Shown: positions 32,524-42,308 of the stretch, piece after piece | How the letters are laid out: each line of letters opens with the position of its first letter | Position numbering within the stretch: the first letter of the stretch is position 1 | NCBI GenBank assembly: GCA_029948255.1 | Contig: JALIZF010001718.1 | Coordinates: forward strand, 419,501-483,500 | Direction of reading: 5' to 3' | Length of the DNA: 64,000 bases | Origin: Telmatactis stephensoni | Taxonomy: Eukaryota > Cnidaria > Anthozoa > Actiniaria > Isophelliidae | Notes under the pieces: model-generated | Databases searched by the model: none | Seen by the model: the letters and a program-made list of their open reading frames with translations, nothing else | What the model was told of the DNA's origin: nothing | Translations under genes and position numbers: made by a program

Positions 32524-32593
32524 TGCTCAGTGGCTGAAGTGGTTCGTTGCTGGCTGCAGGCCTAAAGGTACCCTGTTCGAATCACGGGCAGCT
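32524..32593 (+). pseudogene. tRNA-Cys(GCA)-like sequence, probable SINE head or tRNA pseudogene
   Basis: tgctcagtggctgaagtgg resembles an A box, the loop ctgcagg would present anticodon GCA after a T at position 33, and gttcgaatc is a B box in an imperfect T arm (one mismatch). The acceptor stem is poor. A run of T with few interruptions follows (32598-32640), as at RNA polymerase III transcripts. Too degenerate for a functional tRNA. Confidence 0.5.
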
Positions 32594-32717
32594 CAGTTTC
32601 TTTTTTTTTTCTTTTTTTTTTCTTTTTCTTTTGCTTCATTATCTTTTTTTGTTCTTTCATACTCAAGTCAATTATATTTCGCTAAAGAAACTTACATTAG
32701 CTGATATTATTAATAAT

Positions 32718-33060
32718 TGTTAGTGCCAAATCTCGTTTTGTTCTGTCTGTTTGTATTTCGTACGTTGTCCCGTGTTTGTCTTGTCCCTTGTGTATTGTAG
32801 TCAGTTTATAGTTCTTTAGTATGCACATAATTGTTCAGTTTTCACCGTTCAACATATCATCAAGGTTACACATCGTTTTGTAAGTATTTTTCAACGTATT
32901 TCATATTTTGTATTTAGATTTAGATTTCGTCTTTATAATTTAGTATTTCCTATTTATAGGAACCGTTCGTCTGTGTTTATACCGTATCCAATCGAAATAA
33001 ATTCGTGTCAACGCGTTCAGTTAATGTGTAACAATGTAGTCAAAGAAAATCGCCGCTACA
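32718..33060 (+). repeat. 5' LTR of the BEL/Pao element
   Basis: Starts tgttagtgccaaatctcg and ends atcgccgctaca. Contains a TATA-like tatttatagg (32951-32960) and AATAAA (32996-33001), giving promoter and polyadenylation functions to the R region. Confidence 0.95.
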
Positions 33061-33075
33061 TCTTCGTTCAAAACG

Positions 33076-34926
33076 ATGTCACAACGTTACCCCAAACGAG
33101 ACAGAAAACTCACTTCGAAAGGAAACGCATACAACGTTCAAAGGCAAAGAGAAAGATGCGTATCGCTACAAAAGATTACAGAGCTTATGAATAGAATCGA
33201 ATCCAATTCTCTGTATGTCAACAATGTAAACCTTGTACAAAATGATCTACAAATCCTAGACAAGCTGAGAGACGAGCTGTACCCCTCTTACCAAGCTTGG
33301 CGTTCAGGTCTTCATGACGACGTGGACTTGACGTACGCACACACATGGTACAAAGAGCAGTATTTGAAAGTAGAGAAGTTCATCGCTGGCATGAAGGATT
33401 GGATAACTGTAGCGCAAAATAAGTTAGAAGAGCAAGTTGAGAAGTCTGCATCAGAAATTGGATCAACAACGTCATCTCAACGATCGGCAGCATCCGCAAG
33501 GGTCACTGAGAGAATCAAGCTCGCTGAATTATTGGCCACGTCAAGCATATTAGAAAAGAAGCAAGCACTTCTGAATGAAATCGAGAAACTGGAGCTCCAA
33601 GAGCAAATTGTTGTCGCCCAAGCTCGAGAGCAAGTGCTAATTGATGTCGAGAAAGAACAAGACCAAAGTAAGTCAAATCCTATTGAAGATGAAGGCTCGA
33701 AGATAGTTCCTACTTATTCGCTATCCCAAGTGATCGAGTCAACACGTTATGAGGATGAAGAGCGTCTGTCCCTATATGCGTCGCGTAGACTTCCACAACT
33801 GGAAAGTGAAGAACAGCTCATTCCTCGTCCACCTTTATCTTGTGTCCCTACACCACCTCCAATCGATGTATCACCACTACACGCTTCCGTCTTGGATGAA
33901 GATCAGGATCAAGTTCCGTTCCACAAGTACCGTCCTCCTACAGATCAGGATCAAGTTCCGTTCCACAAGTACCGTCCTCCTACAGATCAGGATCAAGTTC
34001 CGCTCCACAAGTACCACCCTCCTACAGATACAGCCCACAGATCATACCGCGACACAAGCTTAGATGGAACGCCTCGTTGCAAGTACCGTTCTCCCACAGA
34101 AATGGCTGCTGGTTACCAGGATGCAGGTGTAGATAATACTGCAAAGAACGAATCGATTGTTACGTTCCTGGACAGACAAAACAAGTTAACTGAAATACTT
34201 GCAGAACAACAACAAAGAAGTCTTTTGCCACCATTATCACTAACAGTATTTACAAACGATCCTGCTGAGTTTATGACGTTCATAAGCAGTTTTGAATCAC
34301 AGATCGAGTCCAAACTCCAATCAAATGAAGTCCGTCTACGATACCTTGAACAGTACCTGGGCGGTGAAGCTAAAGAACTGATTAAAGGATGCCAACACAA
34401 AAATGCTGACACTGGTTATCCCGAAGCGAAAGCACTTCTAAAAGAGAAATATGGTGACCCGTACAAGATTTCGACTGCTTATATCAAGAAGGCTACAGAG
34501 TGGCCCATGGTTGCCCCCGGAGACGACGCAGCCTTGGATCGTCTTTCTACCTTTCTGTGTTCTTGTGTTAGTGCTATGGAGTCTATGTCGTATCTTTCTA
34601 TTCTTGACCATCCACAGAATTTACAGAATCTTGTCAAGAAATTGCCACTTTATTTACAAGACAGATGGAGACGACAGGTGGTTAAGATCAGAGAAACAAA
34701 GAAAGGTCAAGCTCCTGGTTTCAAGGACTTTGCCGATTTTATCAAAATGGAAGCTAAAGTCGCTACAGATCCTGTTTTTTTCAAAAGAGGCATTGGAAAA
34801 GACCGGCATGAAAGAGAAACCAAAGCCAATCAAGCCAAAAGTCACAAGGGATACTTACAGAGTATACAGTCACGCGACCAACTCCGAGTTGTCAACAGAT
34901 GGTCGTCCACGCCCCAACGTCGTTAA
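33076..34926 (+). CDS. gag: BEL/Pao Gag
   Basis: 616 residues. The ATG at 33076 is the first after the LTR (MSQRYPKRDRKLTSKGN). An early helical region (residues ~30-200, with LLATSSILEKKQALLNEIEK) is followed by an acidic linker, a threefold 14-residue repeat, and a DUF1759-type capsid domain (about 380-590: FTNDPAEFMTFISSF, LRYLEQYLGGEAKEL, ALLKEKYGDPYKI). It assembles the particle that carries the RNA. The zinc knuckles that normally end Gag are encoded in the pol frame, one base ahead, so Gag-Pol needs a +1 shift between about 34780 and 34920, or the shift is a mutation. The frame is open throughout. Confidence 0.92.
   Translation: MSQRYPKRDRKLTSKGNAYNVQRQRERCVSLQKITELMNRIESNSLYVNNVNLVQNDLQILDKLRDELYPSYQAWRSGLHDDVDLTYAHTWYKEQYLKVEKFIAGMKDWITVAQNKLEEQVEKSASEIGSTTSSQRSAASARVTERIKLAELLATSSILEKKQALLNEIEKLELQEQIVVAQAREQVLIDVEKEQDQSKSNPIEDEGSKIVPTYSLSQVIESTRYEDEERLSLYASRRLPQLESEEQLIPRPPLSCVPTPPPIDVSPLHASVLDEDQDQVPFHKYRPPTDQDQVPFHKYRPPTDQDQVPLHKYHPPTDTAHRSYRDTSLDGTPRCKYRSPTEMAAGYQDAGVDNTAKNESIVTFLDRQNKLTEILAEQQQRSLLPPLSLTVFTNDPAEFMTFISSFESQIESKLQSNEVRLRYLEQYLGGEAKELIKGCQHKNADTGYPEAKALLKEKYGDPYKISTAYIKKATEWPMVAPGDDAALDRLSTFLCSCVSAMESMSYLSILDHPQNLQNLVKKLPLYLQDRWRRQVVKIRETKKGQAPGFKDFADFIKMEAKVATDPVFFKRGIGKDRHERETKANQAKSHKGYLQSIQSRDQLRVVNRWSSTPQRR
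33901..34026 (+). repeat. In-frame 42-bp triplication in gag
   Basis: Three units of gatcaggatcaagttccg...cctcctaca encode DQDQVPFHKYRPPT with two substitutions in the third unit. Length is a multiple of three, so the gag frame is kept. Confidence 0.95.
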
Positions 34927-37900
34927 ATGTATTCTTTGTGGTGGAACACACGACCTCGACGATTGCAAGCAATACAAGAACAAGTCGCTAGTTGAACGTA
35001 AAGACTTCCTAACACAGAATCAAGCGTGCTATGCGTGCTATGGGAAAGGTCACAGATCACGTGGTTGTATTCAGAAGAGAAAATGTAGTGTCTGCCAAGG
35101 TCGACACCCAACTGGTCTACACGACTTTAACTTTTCCGCACCTAAACCAGGACAATCAAACAGTAATGAAGCTAATGCCAAGCCTAACGACGCAAACAGT
35201 AGTCGTGTTGCAAATTCAAGAACTATCGCCATTGAAGCAAGCCATGCAACAAAGCAAGATCAAGACGTTCATTTTATGCCTATTGTACCTGTGAAGCTAC
35301 AATGGATGAACAAACAAATCTCAACCTACGCAATGCTCGATAATTGCAGTACTGGAACCTTCATCACAGATGCTGCCTGCAGAGAACTGGAAATAGAAGG
35401 CGCTGATACAAAGGTCCTGATAAGAACGATGAATGGCCAAGTCCTTCATGACACAAAGGTAGTTACTGGTCTCCTGGTTTCTGATCTAGCAGGTGAAAAC
35501 GTCATAGAACTACCAAGAACCTTTACAAAAGAAGAAATCCCTGCTTCAGAAGAAGATATACCGCAACGTGAATTAGCTCAAAAATGGCAACATCTACAAC
35601 GAATAGCAGATCAGATTCCTGAACGTTTGCAAGACTCAAAGATCGGTATACTTATTGGAACCAATTGTCCAAAGGCAATCGAGCCTAAAGATTTCGTCAC
35701 AAGTCAAGACAACGGCCCCTTTGCCGTACTAACGTTTGCTGGATGGACCGTCGTAGGACCCATGTACATTCCAAATGATAAAAGTAACAAGGTCAACTGT
35801 AACAGCATCAGCACAAAGATCTTCTCTGTCAAGCCATCCAAGCATCATTTCGCACTTGTAAACAGTATCAAGGAGATTATCACGCCAAAAGCGCTAAACC
35901 ACATGTTGGAACTCGAATTCAACGAAAGACTAGATAGTAGTGACATCGCACACTCCCAAGAAGATAAGAATTTCATTAAGATCGTCCAGGAAGGAATAAG
36001 TAAAGAAGACGGTCATTACAAGATGCCACTTCCCTTCAGAGACAACAATGTCTACATGCCATTTAACAGAGAACAAGCCCTTTCAAGAGCCACGTGGTTG
36101 AAGAAAAGACTCCTCAAGAACCAGAAGATGCATGAAGATTATGTAAAGTTCATGAATGATATCCTGGATAAAGGTTACGCCAGTAAAGTACCATCATCGC
36201 AAGTTCCACCCGAACCGGGAAAAGTATGGTATCTCCCCCACCATGGTGTCTATCACCCTCACAAGCCGGAAAAGGTCCGGGTAGTGTTTGATTGCAGCGC
36301 AAAATTTGGTGAGACGTCGCTTAACAGTAAGTTACTACAAGGCCCCGACTTAACAAGTTCCCTCGTTGGAGTTTTAACAAGATTTCGTAAAGAGCCTATC
36401 GCCTTCCAAGCTGATATAGAAGCTATGTTTCATCAGGTGCGCGTTTCTGAACAGCATCGAAACTTCCTACGATTTCTTTGGTGGCCCAATGGAAACTTTT
36501 CCCAAGGCTTGCAAGACCACCAGATGAATGTTCATCTCTTTGGAGCAATTTCGTCACCTAGTTGTGCCAACTATGCAGTGAGAAAAGCAGCAGACGATTC
36601 CCAAGACGAAGTTGGCGAAGAAACAGCAAATGTACTTAGAAGAAACTTCTACGTGGACGACTGCTTGCGGTCCGAAGAGAACGAAGAGAAAGCCACTGAA
36701 CGTTTACATGGTACCATCCTTGCATGTGCCAAAGGAGGATTCCACCTGACCAAAATCTCAAGCAACAGTAGAAAGGTGTTAGAAACTGTCCCAAAAGAAG
36801 ATCGCTCTAAAGAAGTAAGAGGTATCGATCTCAGCTACGATAACTTACCTGTAGAACGTGCTCTTGGTGTCCAATGGCATATTGAGTCTGATAGATTTGG
36901 CTTCAGGATCTCTCTCCATGACAAGCCCCTGACGCGCAGAGGAATTTTGTCCACTATCAGTTCGGTGTATGACCCACTTGGCTTCGCAGCACCAATTATA
37001 CTACCAGGAAAACGAATCCTCCAAGAACTTTGCAAGAGTAACGTAGACTGGGATGACCCAATTCCCGAGGAATACAGACTACGTTGGGAAATGTGGAGAA
37101 ATCAACTACCTGCGCTCGAGAAGTTCAACGTGCAGCGCTGCTTCAAACCTGCAAATTTTGGAGTCGTCGTCGATCGACAGATCCACAGCTTTTCTGACGC
37201 CAGTTCAACTGGATATGGTCAAGTCTCGTACATAAGACAAGTAAATTCCCACGGAGTCATTCATTGTGCGTTTCTTATGGGTAAAGCTCGTTTGGCACCA
37301 ATTAAAACCGTAACCATACCAAGACTTGAACTTACAGCCGCTGTTGTGTCTTCCAAGATTGGTAACAAATTAGTTGAAGAACTTGACTACGAAGTTGAAA
37401 AGCCTAAGTTCTGGACGGACAGTACAGCAGTTTTGAGATATATTAACAACGACCAGAACCGTTATCAAGTTTATGTGGCTAACAGAGTCCAAACCATAAG
37501 AGACAGAACAGATCCTAGCCAATGGAGATATGTGTGTGGTAAAGATAATCCTGCTGATGATGCCTCGCGTGGTTTAAATATTGGTCAATTTAACAATCAA
37601 CAACGTTGGATAAAAGGACCGAACTTCCTGTGGAAACCAGAAAACGAATGGCCAGAGTGCCCACTTAAAGAAAGTGAAGATTTCCAAGATGATCCTGAGG
37701 TGAAGAGACTAGAGGTCAATTCAACCAGAGTAGAACAGAAGACAGATATCCTTGAACGATTCAGCTGTTTCTCACAGTGGCAACGCCTGAAAAGAGTAGT
37801 CGCTTGGATACTTCGTCTCTTACCCAAGTACAACAATCCTTCTGTGAACCAAATAGAAAGGAAACAAAGAGAGTCAACAAAGTTCACACCCAGACCAATC

Positions 37901-39325
37901 ACAGTTGAAGAATCAGAGCATGCAGAGACAGTCATCTTAAAGCTTGTACAAGAAGAAAGCTATCAAGAGGAGATCGCCACCTTAAAGAATCTCAAAGACG
38001 ACCAGTCTGACCACCGATCAGCACTGAAGAGAAAGAAGGTTGAGATGAAGAAAACAAGTACGATATGCAAATTAGATCCAGTCATTGATGAAAATAACGT
38101 CCTACGAGTTGGTGGTCGACTAAAGAATTCTGATACATTCACCGAAGAATTCAAGCACCCTGTGATAATTCCAAAGAAAGGCCATGTTACGACCCTTATC
38201 ATAAGACACGCTCACGAGAAGAGAGGACATGCTGGTAGAGGAATAACGCTTGGAGAGCTACGAACGAAGTTCTGGATAATAAATGCTAACTCAGCTGTAA
38301 GAAACTACATCACCAAATGCGTCCAATGTCGAAAGAACCGAGCTAAAAGTGGTCAACAGAAGATGGCTGATCTTCCCAGAAGCAGAATTACCCCTGAACC
38401 ACCTTTTACATATTGTGCAGTTGATTTCTTTGGACCATTTCTCATCAAAGAAGGGCGCAAACAACTTAAAAGGTACGGTGTGATTTTCACATGCTTATCG
38501 AGCAGAGCCATTCACATCGAGACAGCGAACTCCCTAGAGACCGACACATTTCTGAACGCACTGAGGCGCTTTATAGCAAGAAGAGGACCAGTAAGAGAAA
38601 TACATTCTGACCGAGGCACCAATCTTATGGGAGCAGAAAAAGAACTGGATTCAGCCCTTAAAGAAATGAATCACAAGAAGCTGCAAGAGCATCTATCAAC
38701 AAAGTACGACGCAGATTGGATTATCAACTGGAAGAGAAATCCTCCCGCTGCTTCCCATATGGGGGGAGCATGGGAACGGCAAATACGTACAATCCGTTCT
38801 ATCCTCAGATCCCTTATACATGAATATGGTCATGCTATCGACGACGAATCGTTTCGTACACTCATGGCAGAAGTGGAAAGTATCGTGAATAGTCGCCCGT
38901 TGACATTTCCTTCAAGCGATCCTCGTGACATGGATCCTTTGACGCCAAACCACATCTTGACAATGAAATCGAAAATAGTTATGCCGCCACCAGGTATTTT
39001 CCAAAAAGAAGATGTCTACCTACGAAAAAGATGGAAGAGAGTACAGTATTTGTTGAACCTGTTTTGGACAAGATGGAAAAAAGAATACGTCCAGAACCTG
39101 CAACCAAGAATCAAGTGGAACAGTGTAAAAAGAAACTTCACAGTAGGAGATATTGTGCTCATCGTACAAGAAATGACACCAAGAAACCAGTGGCCTTTGG
39201 GCAGAATCGTACAGGTAAAGACCGATTCCAAAGGATTTGTACGCTCAGCAACAGTGAAGACCTCCACATCAATTCTGGAACGACCAATTACAAAGCTTGT
39301 ACTATTGTTGGAAAACACCTGCTAG
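34451..39325 (+). CDS. pol: BEL/Pao polyprotein (protease, RT, RNase H, integrase)
   Basis: The frame is open from 34451, but similarity begins near 34800 (KPKPIKPKVTRD), so the translated part is probably fused to Gag by frameshift. In order: two zinc knuckles (CILCGGTHDLDDC at 34932; CYACYGKGHRSRGC), aspartic protease (MLDNCSTGTF, ~35335), RT of the Pao type (KVRVVFDCSAKF; FQADIEAMFHQV; catalytic YVDD at ~36650), RNase H (SFSDASSTGYG; WTDSTAVL; DDASRG), then integrase with an H-H-C-C zinc site (HAHEKRGH, CVQCRKNR), and D-D-E residues in AVDFFGPF, HSDRGTN and EVESIVNSRP. The C-terminus has a chromodomain-free tail (VGDIVLIVQ, WPLGRI). All catalytic residues are present. Stop at 39323-39325. 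Confidence 0.95.
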   Translation: MVTRTRFRLLISRRLQSGPWLPPETTQPWIVFLPFCVLVLVLWSLCRIFLFLTIHRIYRILSRNCHFIYKTDGDDRWLRSEKQRKVKLLVSRTLPILSKWKLKSLQILFFSKEALEKTGMKEKPKPIKPKVTRDTYRVYSHATNSELSTDGRPRPNVVKCILCGGTHDLDDCKQYKNKSLVERKDFLTQNQACYACYGKGHRSRGCIQKRKCSVCQGRHPTGLHDFNFSAPKPGQSNSNEANAKPNDANSSRVANSRTIAIEASHATKQDQDVHFMPIVPVKLQWMNKQISTYAMLDNCSTGTFITDAACRELEIEGADTKVLIRTMNGQVLHDTKVVTGLLVSDLAGENVIELPRTFTKEEIPASEEDIPQRELAQKWQHLQRIADQIPERLQDSKIGILIGTNCPKAIEPKDFVTSQDNGPFAVLTFAGWTVVGPMYIPNDKSNKVNCNSISTKIFSVKPSKHHFALVNSIKEIITPKALNHMLELEFNERLDSSDIAHSQEDKNFIKIVQEGISKEDGHYKMPLPFRDNNVYMPFNREQALSRATWLKKRLLKNQKMHEDYVKFMNDILDKGYASKVPSSQVPPEPGKVWYLPHHGVYHPHKPEKVRVVFDCSAKFGETSLNSKLLQGPDLTSSLVGVLTRFRKEPIAFQADIEAMFHQVRVSEQHRNFLRFLWWPNGNFSQGLQDHQMNVHLFGAISSPSCANYAVRKAADDSQDEVGEETANVLRRNFYVDDCLRSEENEEKATERLHGTILACAKGGFHLTKISSNSRKVLETVPKEDRSKEVRGIDLSYDNLPVERALGVQWHIESDRFGFRISLHDKPLTRRGILSTISSVYDPLGFAAPIILPGKRILQELCKSNVDWDDPIPEEYRLRWEMWRNQLPALEKFNVQRCFKPANFGVVVDRQIHSFSDASSTGYGQVSYIRQVNSHGVIHCAFLMGKARLAPIKTVTIPRLELTAAVVSSKIGNKLVEELDYEVEKPKFWTDSTAVLRYINNDQNRYQVYVANRVQTIRDRTDPSQWRYVCGKDNPADDASRGLNIGQFNNQQRWIKGPNFLWKPENEWPECPLKESEDFQDDPEVKRLEVNSTRVEQKTDILERFSCFSQWQRLKRVVAWILRLLPKYNNPSVNQIERKQRESTKFTPRPITVEESEHAETVILKLVQEESYQEEIATLKNLKDDQSDHRSALKRKKVEMKKTSTICKLDPVIDENNVLRVGGRLKNSDTFTEEFKHPVIIPKKGHVTTLIIRHAHEKRGHAGRGITLGELRTKFWIINANSAVRNYITKCVQCRKNRAKSGQQKMADLPRSRITPEPPFTYCAVDFFGPFLIKEGRKQLKRYGVIFTCLSSRAIHIETANSLETDTFLNALRRFIARRGPVREIHSDRGTNLMGAEKELDSALKEMNHKKLQEHLSTKYDADWIINWKRNPPAASHMGGAWERQIRTIRSILRSLIHEYGHAIDDESFRTLMAEVESIVNSRPLTFPSSDPRDMDPLTPNHILTMKSKIVMPPPGIFQKEDVYLRKRWKRVQYLLNLFWTRWKKEYVQNLQPRIKWNSVKRNFTVGDIVLIVQEMTPRNQWPLGRIVQVKTDSKGFVRSATVKTSTSILERPITKLVLLLENTC

Positions 39326-39462
39326 TTTGTATTACATGAACACTTGAAGACTAAGACTTTATTTTGAATATTATCTTTATTTCTAGTTTAATTAATTGAA
39401 CAATGACACTAACTTTAACATAAAGTATAAGAGTCGTACACCTCCCTTATAGGTGGGGCTGG

Positions 39463-39806
39463 TGTTAGTGCCAAATCTCGTTTTGTTCTGTCTGTTTGTA
39501 TTTCGTACGTTGTCCCGTGTTTGTCTTGTCCCTTGTGTATTGTAGTCAGTTTATAGTTCTTTAGTATGCACATAATTGTTCAGTTTTCACCGTTCAACGT
39601 ATCATCAAGGTTACACATCGTTTTGTAAGTATTTTTTCAACGTATTTCATATTTTGTATTTAGATTTAGATTTCGTCTTTATAATTTAGTATTTCCTATT
39701 TATAGGAACCGTTCGTCTGTGTTTATACCGTATCCAATCGAAATAAATTTGTGTCAACGCGTTCAGTTAATGTGTAACAATGTAGTCAAAGAAAATCGCC
39801 GCTACA
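39463..39806 (+). repeat. 3' LTR of the BEL/Pao element
   Basis: Matches the 5' LTR except for three differences: an a/g change, one extra T in a T run, and a c/t change near aaattYgtgtc. Confidence 0.95.
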
Positions 39807-39811
39807 ATAAT

Positions 39812-40211
39812 TATCCAAATGACTCTTTCAAAATTCTTTACAGATGGGCCCAATCTTAATTTTTAGATTTGTGAGAGCAATGATTTATCATTTAGAAAAA
39901 TATGTATTGTATTAATTGATTTATATTTTTGCCTTCCAATAAAGCACTCATTATTTAACTAAAATCCACGAGTTACTTCGCCATTGGCGGGTTGATTAGG
40001 CACGGTACTTCTCAGTAAACTGGACTCTTGCTTCGCTGTTATCGCTTTGCGAAATCTCTTTTTAGCAGTGCTTTCGGTCATGTTGTTGTTTCATCTCAAA
40101 GGCGGATTGAGCAACGCATTCTTGCCCAAGCTTTAGGAGTTCCAAATTTGAATAAGTTTACAGAAGAAAAGCGTGAAACATTACGAAATGTTTAAACAAA
40201 GAAAGTTTATT
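39812..40211. other. Spacer between the BEL and Gypsy elements
   Basis: Contains aataaagcactcattattt, a half hairpin (aaaatccacgagtt) shared with 31400, and a possible terminal exon at 40076-40195 (after ctctttttag: VVVSSQRRIEQRILAQALGV then LNKFTEEKRETLRNV, stop). The exon is unrecognised. Confidence 0.35.
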
Positions 40212-40216
40212 TCAGT

Positions 40217-40367
40217 TGTAATATCGTACCGTGGATATTAATGTAATACCGTAACGTGTTCGCTTGTTTATTGCTCCACACCTCGTAGTGACTAAGTGAA
40301 TACTTAAAAATATGATTACATAGTATGACGTAATAATACTGAGTATTGTATTACAATGGTTATGACA
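40217..40367 (-). repeat. 3' LTR of the Gypsy element
   Basis: On the minus strand begins TGTCATAACCATTG and ends ...ACGATATTACA. Very short for Gypsy. Confidence 0.92.
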
Positions 40368-40499
40368 TTCCTCCCCTTTCAGTTAATAATCAAATGCATT
40401 AATAAAAAATTAATATCTCTTCAATAATCAATAATGTAAATCTTAAACTGAATCAAACTTGGAATAACAGTAACATTTTTTCTTGTTCCCTATAATGTT

Positions 40500-42221
40500 T
40501 CTATTGTCTCTGTCATTATTTCTATTAAGTTTCATAGTCTTTGTACTTTCCGTCTAAGGTTGATTTTCTTTGCCGGTCTGATCTTCTTGGTTGTGTTGAG
40601 TTGTCGGTACAGTTGTCTGTCGTTGGATGTATTGGGTTGTCCGTCTCAATTGTTGCATGATCTATCTCTGCCGGTACTCGTCTCTGTATGCTCATCTCAA
40701 CGCAGTTGGGAATTGCAGGGCCTGTCTGTATGGTTTTATGCTTCTCCTGCTTTGTCTTGACTGTTCTGAGGGCTTTGAACTTTGAAGCGTCTCGGCAGAT
40801 GGTTTGTTTGTCTTTGATCCTTTTTGCAGTGATCCGTGATCCCTTAACCTCAGTGACAATGTAGACGTATGGTTCGTAGGGCGTCTGTCCCTTTCTCTTG
40901 TTTTCTCGCTTTACTACTACCGCATCTCCGTTTTTCAGTACGTTTCTTTACATTGTGTCGTTTGTCATGGTATTTCTTGCATTGTTGTTTGTAGTTTCCA
41001 TCGTTTGCTCTGACTTCTTTGTCTTTGTCGTGTTTCTTTGTTGGAAAGTGGTCCAACTTTGTCCTCACCTCACGACCCATCAGTAATTGGTATGGTGGTT
41101 CTTTTGTCGCCGGGTGTGGAGTGCTTCTGTATGCCTGAAGCATGTCTTGGATCGCTTCGTGCGGGTCAATTCCATCCTGCTTTGCGATTGCGTTGATCTT
41201 ATTGACTAGCTTGTTGAAGCCTTCAACTTGACCGCGCGCCTTTGGATGTAGTGGAGTGACACGCTTGTGTCTGAATCCCATTTCGCTTGCAAACTCTTCA
41301 AATGCATGAGAGTTGAAGGGTGGACCATTGTCAGTCTGAAGTGTCTCTGGGATGCCGTGTGTGGAGAACATCTTTTTTTAATTTCTTTCTTGTGCTTTCA
41401 AACGATGTGGTCCTGGTGAACTCTATTTCTGGGTATCTGGAGTACTGGTCTGTGGCTACAAGTACGTACTCGCCATTTGGAAATGGTCCACAGAAGTCCA
41501 CTTCTATTGTACTCCATGGTCTCTCCGGTAGCTCTGTCATCTTTGCTGGTTCCACGTGTTTTGTGACTGTCTTCCCGAACTCGCATTTCTCTTTGCGCAG
41601 CGTGAGGTTGTGGTCTTCGATGCGTTGTAGGAGTCTTATCAGGTTCTCGTTGTGGTCCTCCCAGTCCAGTCCTCCGACCATGATGTCATCTCTGTTGTTT
41701 AGAACTCGAGGGATTCCAGAAATAACTTTTGCTATTTCAGCGTCAAACAGATCTTGGCTGTTAAGTCCCCCAAACACTAAGCGTTTGTATCTGTAATTTC
41801 CCCAGGGGGTGGAGAAAGTCATTATTCGTCGTGATTCCTCGTCGAGTACCAACTGGTGGTAACCGTGATTCAAATCTAGTTTGCTGAATACTTTGCATTC
41901 TTTAAATTCTCTGATAAAGTCCTCTGTGATTGGTGCTTGGACTTGTCTTGTCCGGAGCATTGATTGGTTTACGACTCTGAGATCTAAGCAGGCTCTAATG
42001 TCCTGTGGATTCTTTGGCTTTGGTTGTACCACTAAGGGTGAACACCAAGCGATGGCTTCATGTTCCGGGACTCGTTCAACTATGTCATTTTCTACAAACT
42101 CCTCAATTCGATTCTTGAGTGGTTCTACAAGATGATATGGTACTCTTCGTGGTTTCTGGGCGATAGGTGTTGCATTGTCTTTCATCGGTATAGAAATCTG
42201 TATTTCTTGGCCGTCACGCAT
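40500..42221 (-). pseudogene. Gypsy pol: RT and integrase with an internal deletion
   Basis: The RT begins within MRDGQEIQISIPMKD, with PYHLVEPLKNRIEEFVE, CLDLRVVNQSM, SKLDLNHGYHQLVLD and FSTPWGNYRYKRLVFG. The catalytic box is NNRDDIMVGG in place of the usual xADD. After LRKEKCEFGKTVTKH the frame jumps to VEPAKMTELPERPW and the integrase core (IEVDFCGPF with D1), so about 1 kb covering RNase H and the HHCC site is missing. A frame change near 41370 leads to D2 (TDNGPPFN) and E (GQVEGFNK), then a C-terminal part (KGSRITAKRIK) to about 40500. Not functional. Confidence 0.85.
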
Positions 42222-42308
42222 GGCTCTTCCGATTCCTGTGAATCGCTCTTTGTACCTGTCAAGTATTTCGTTGAGTTTGGCGTTGTTTACATCGCAGCTG
42301 TCATCACC

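Larger units (their letters stand above)
32718..39806 (+). mobile_element. Complete BEL/Pao LTR retrotransposon
   Basis: Two LTRs (343 and 344 bp, three differences seen) begin TG and end CA and are flanked by the 5-bp duplication ataat (32713-32717 and 39807-39811). Between them lie gag and pol in overlapping frames with every BEL/Pao domain intact: gag (DUF1759), zinc knuckles, protease, RT, RNase H, integrase. A purine-rich tract (aggtggggctgg) precedes the 3' LTR. No env-like ORF follows pol. LTR similarity shows recent insertion. The only odd point is the short leader, 15 bp from LTR to gag ATG. Confidence 0.95.

Noticed and set aside
32524..32593. Functional tRNA-Cys gene
   Set aside because: Poor acceptor stem and a T-arm mismatch; more like a SINE head or pseudogene.
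38970..39339. Small ORFs on both strands at the end of pol
   Set aside because: Shadow frames of the BEL integrase C-terminus.
32718..39806. Endogenous retrovirus with envelope
   Set aside because: No env-like ORF after pol; domain set is BEL/Pao retrotransposon.
40560..41086. Plus-strand hydrophobic ORFs
   Set aside because: Antisense of the Gypsy pol C-terminus.
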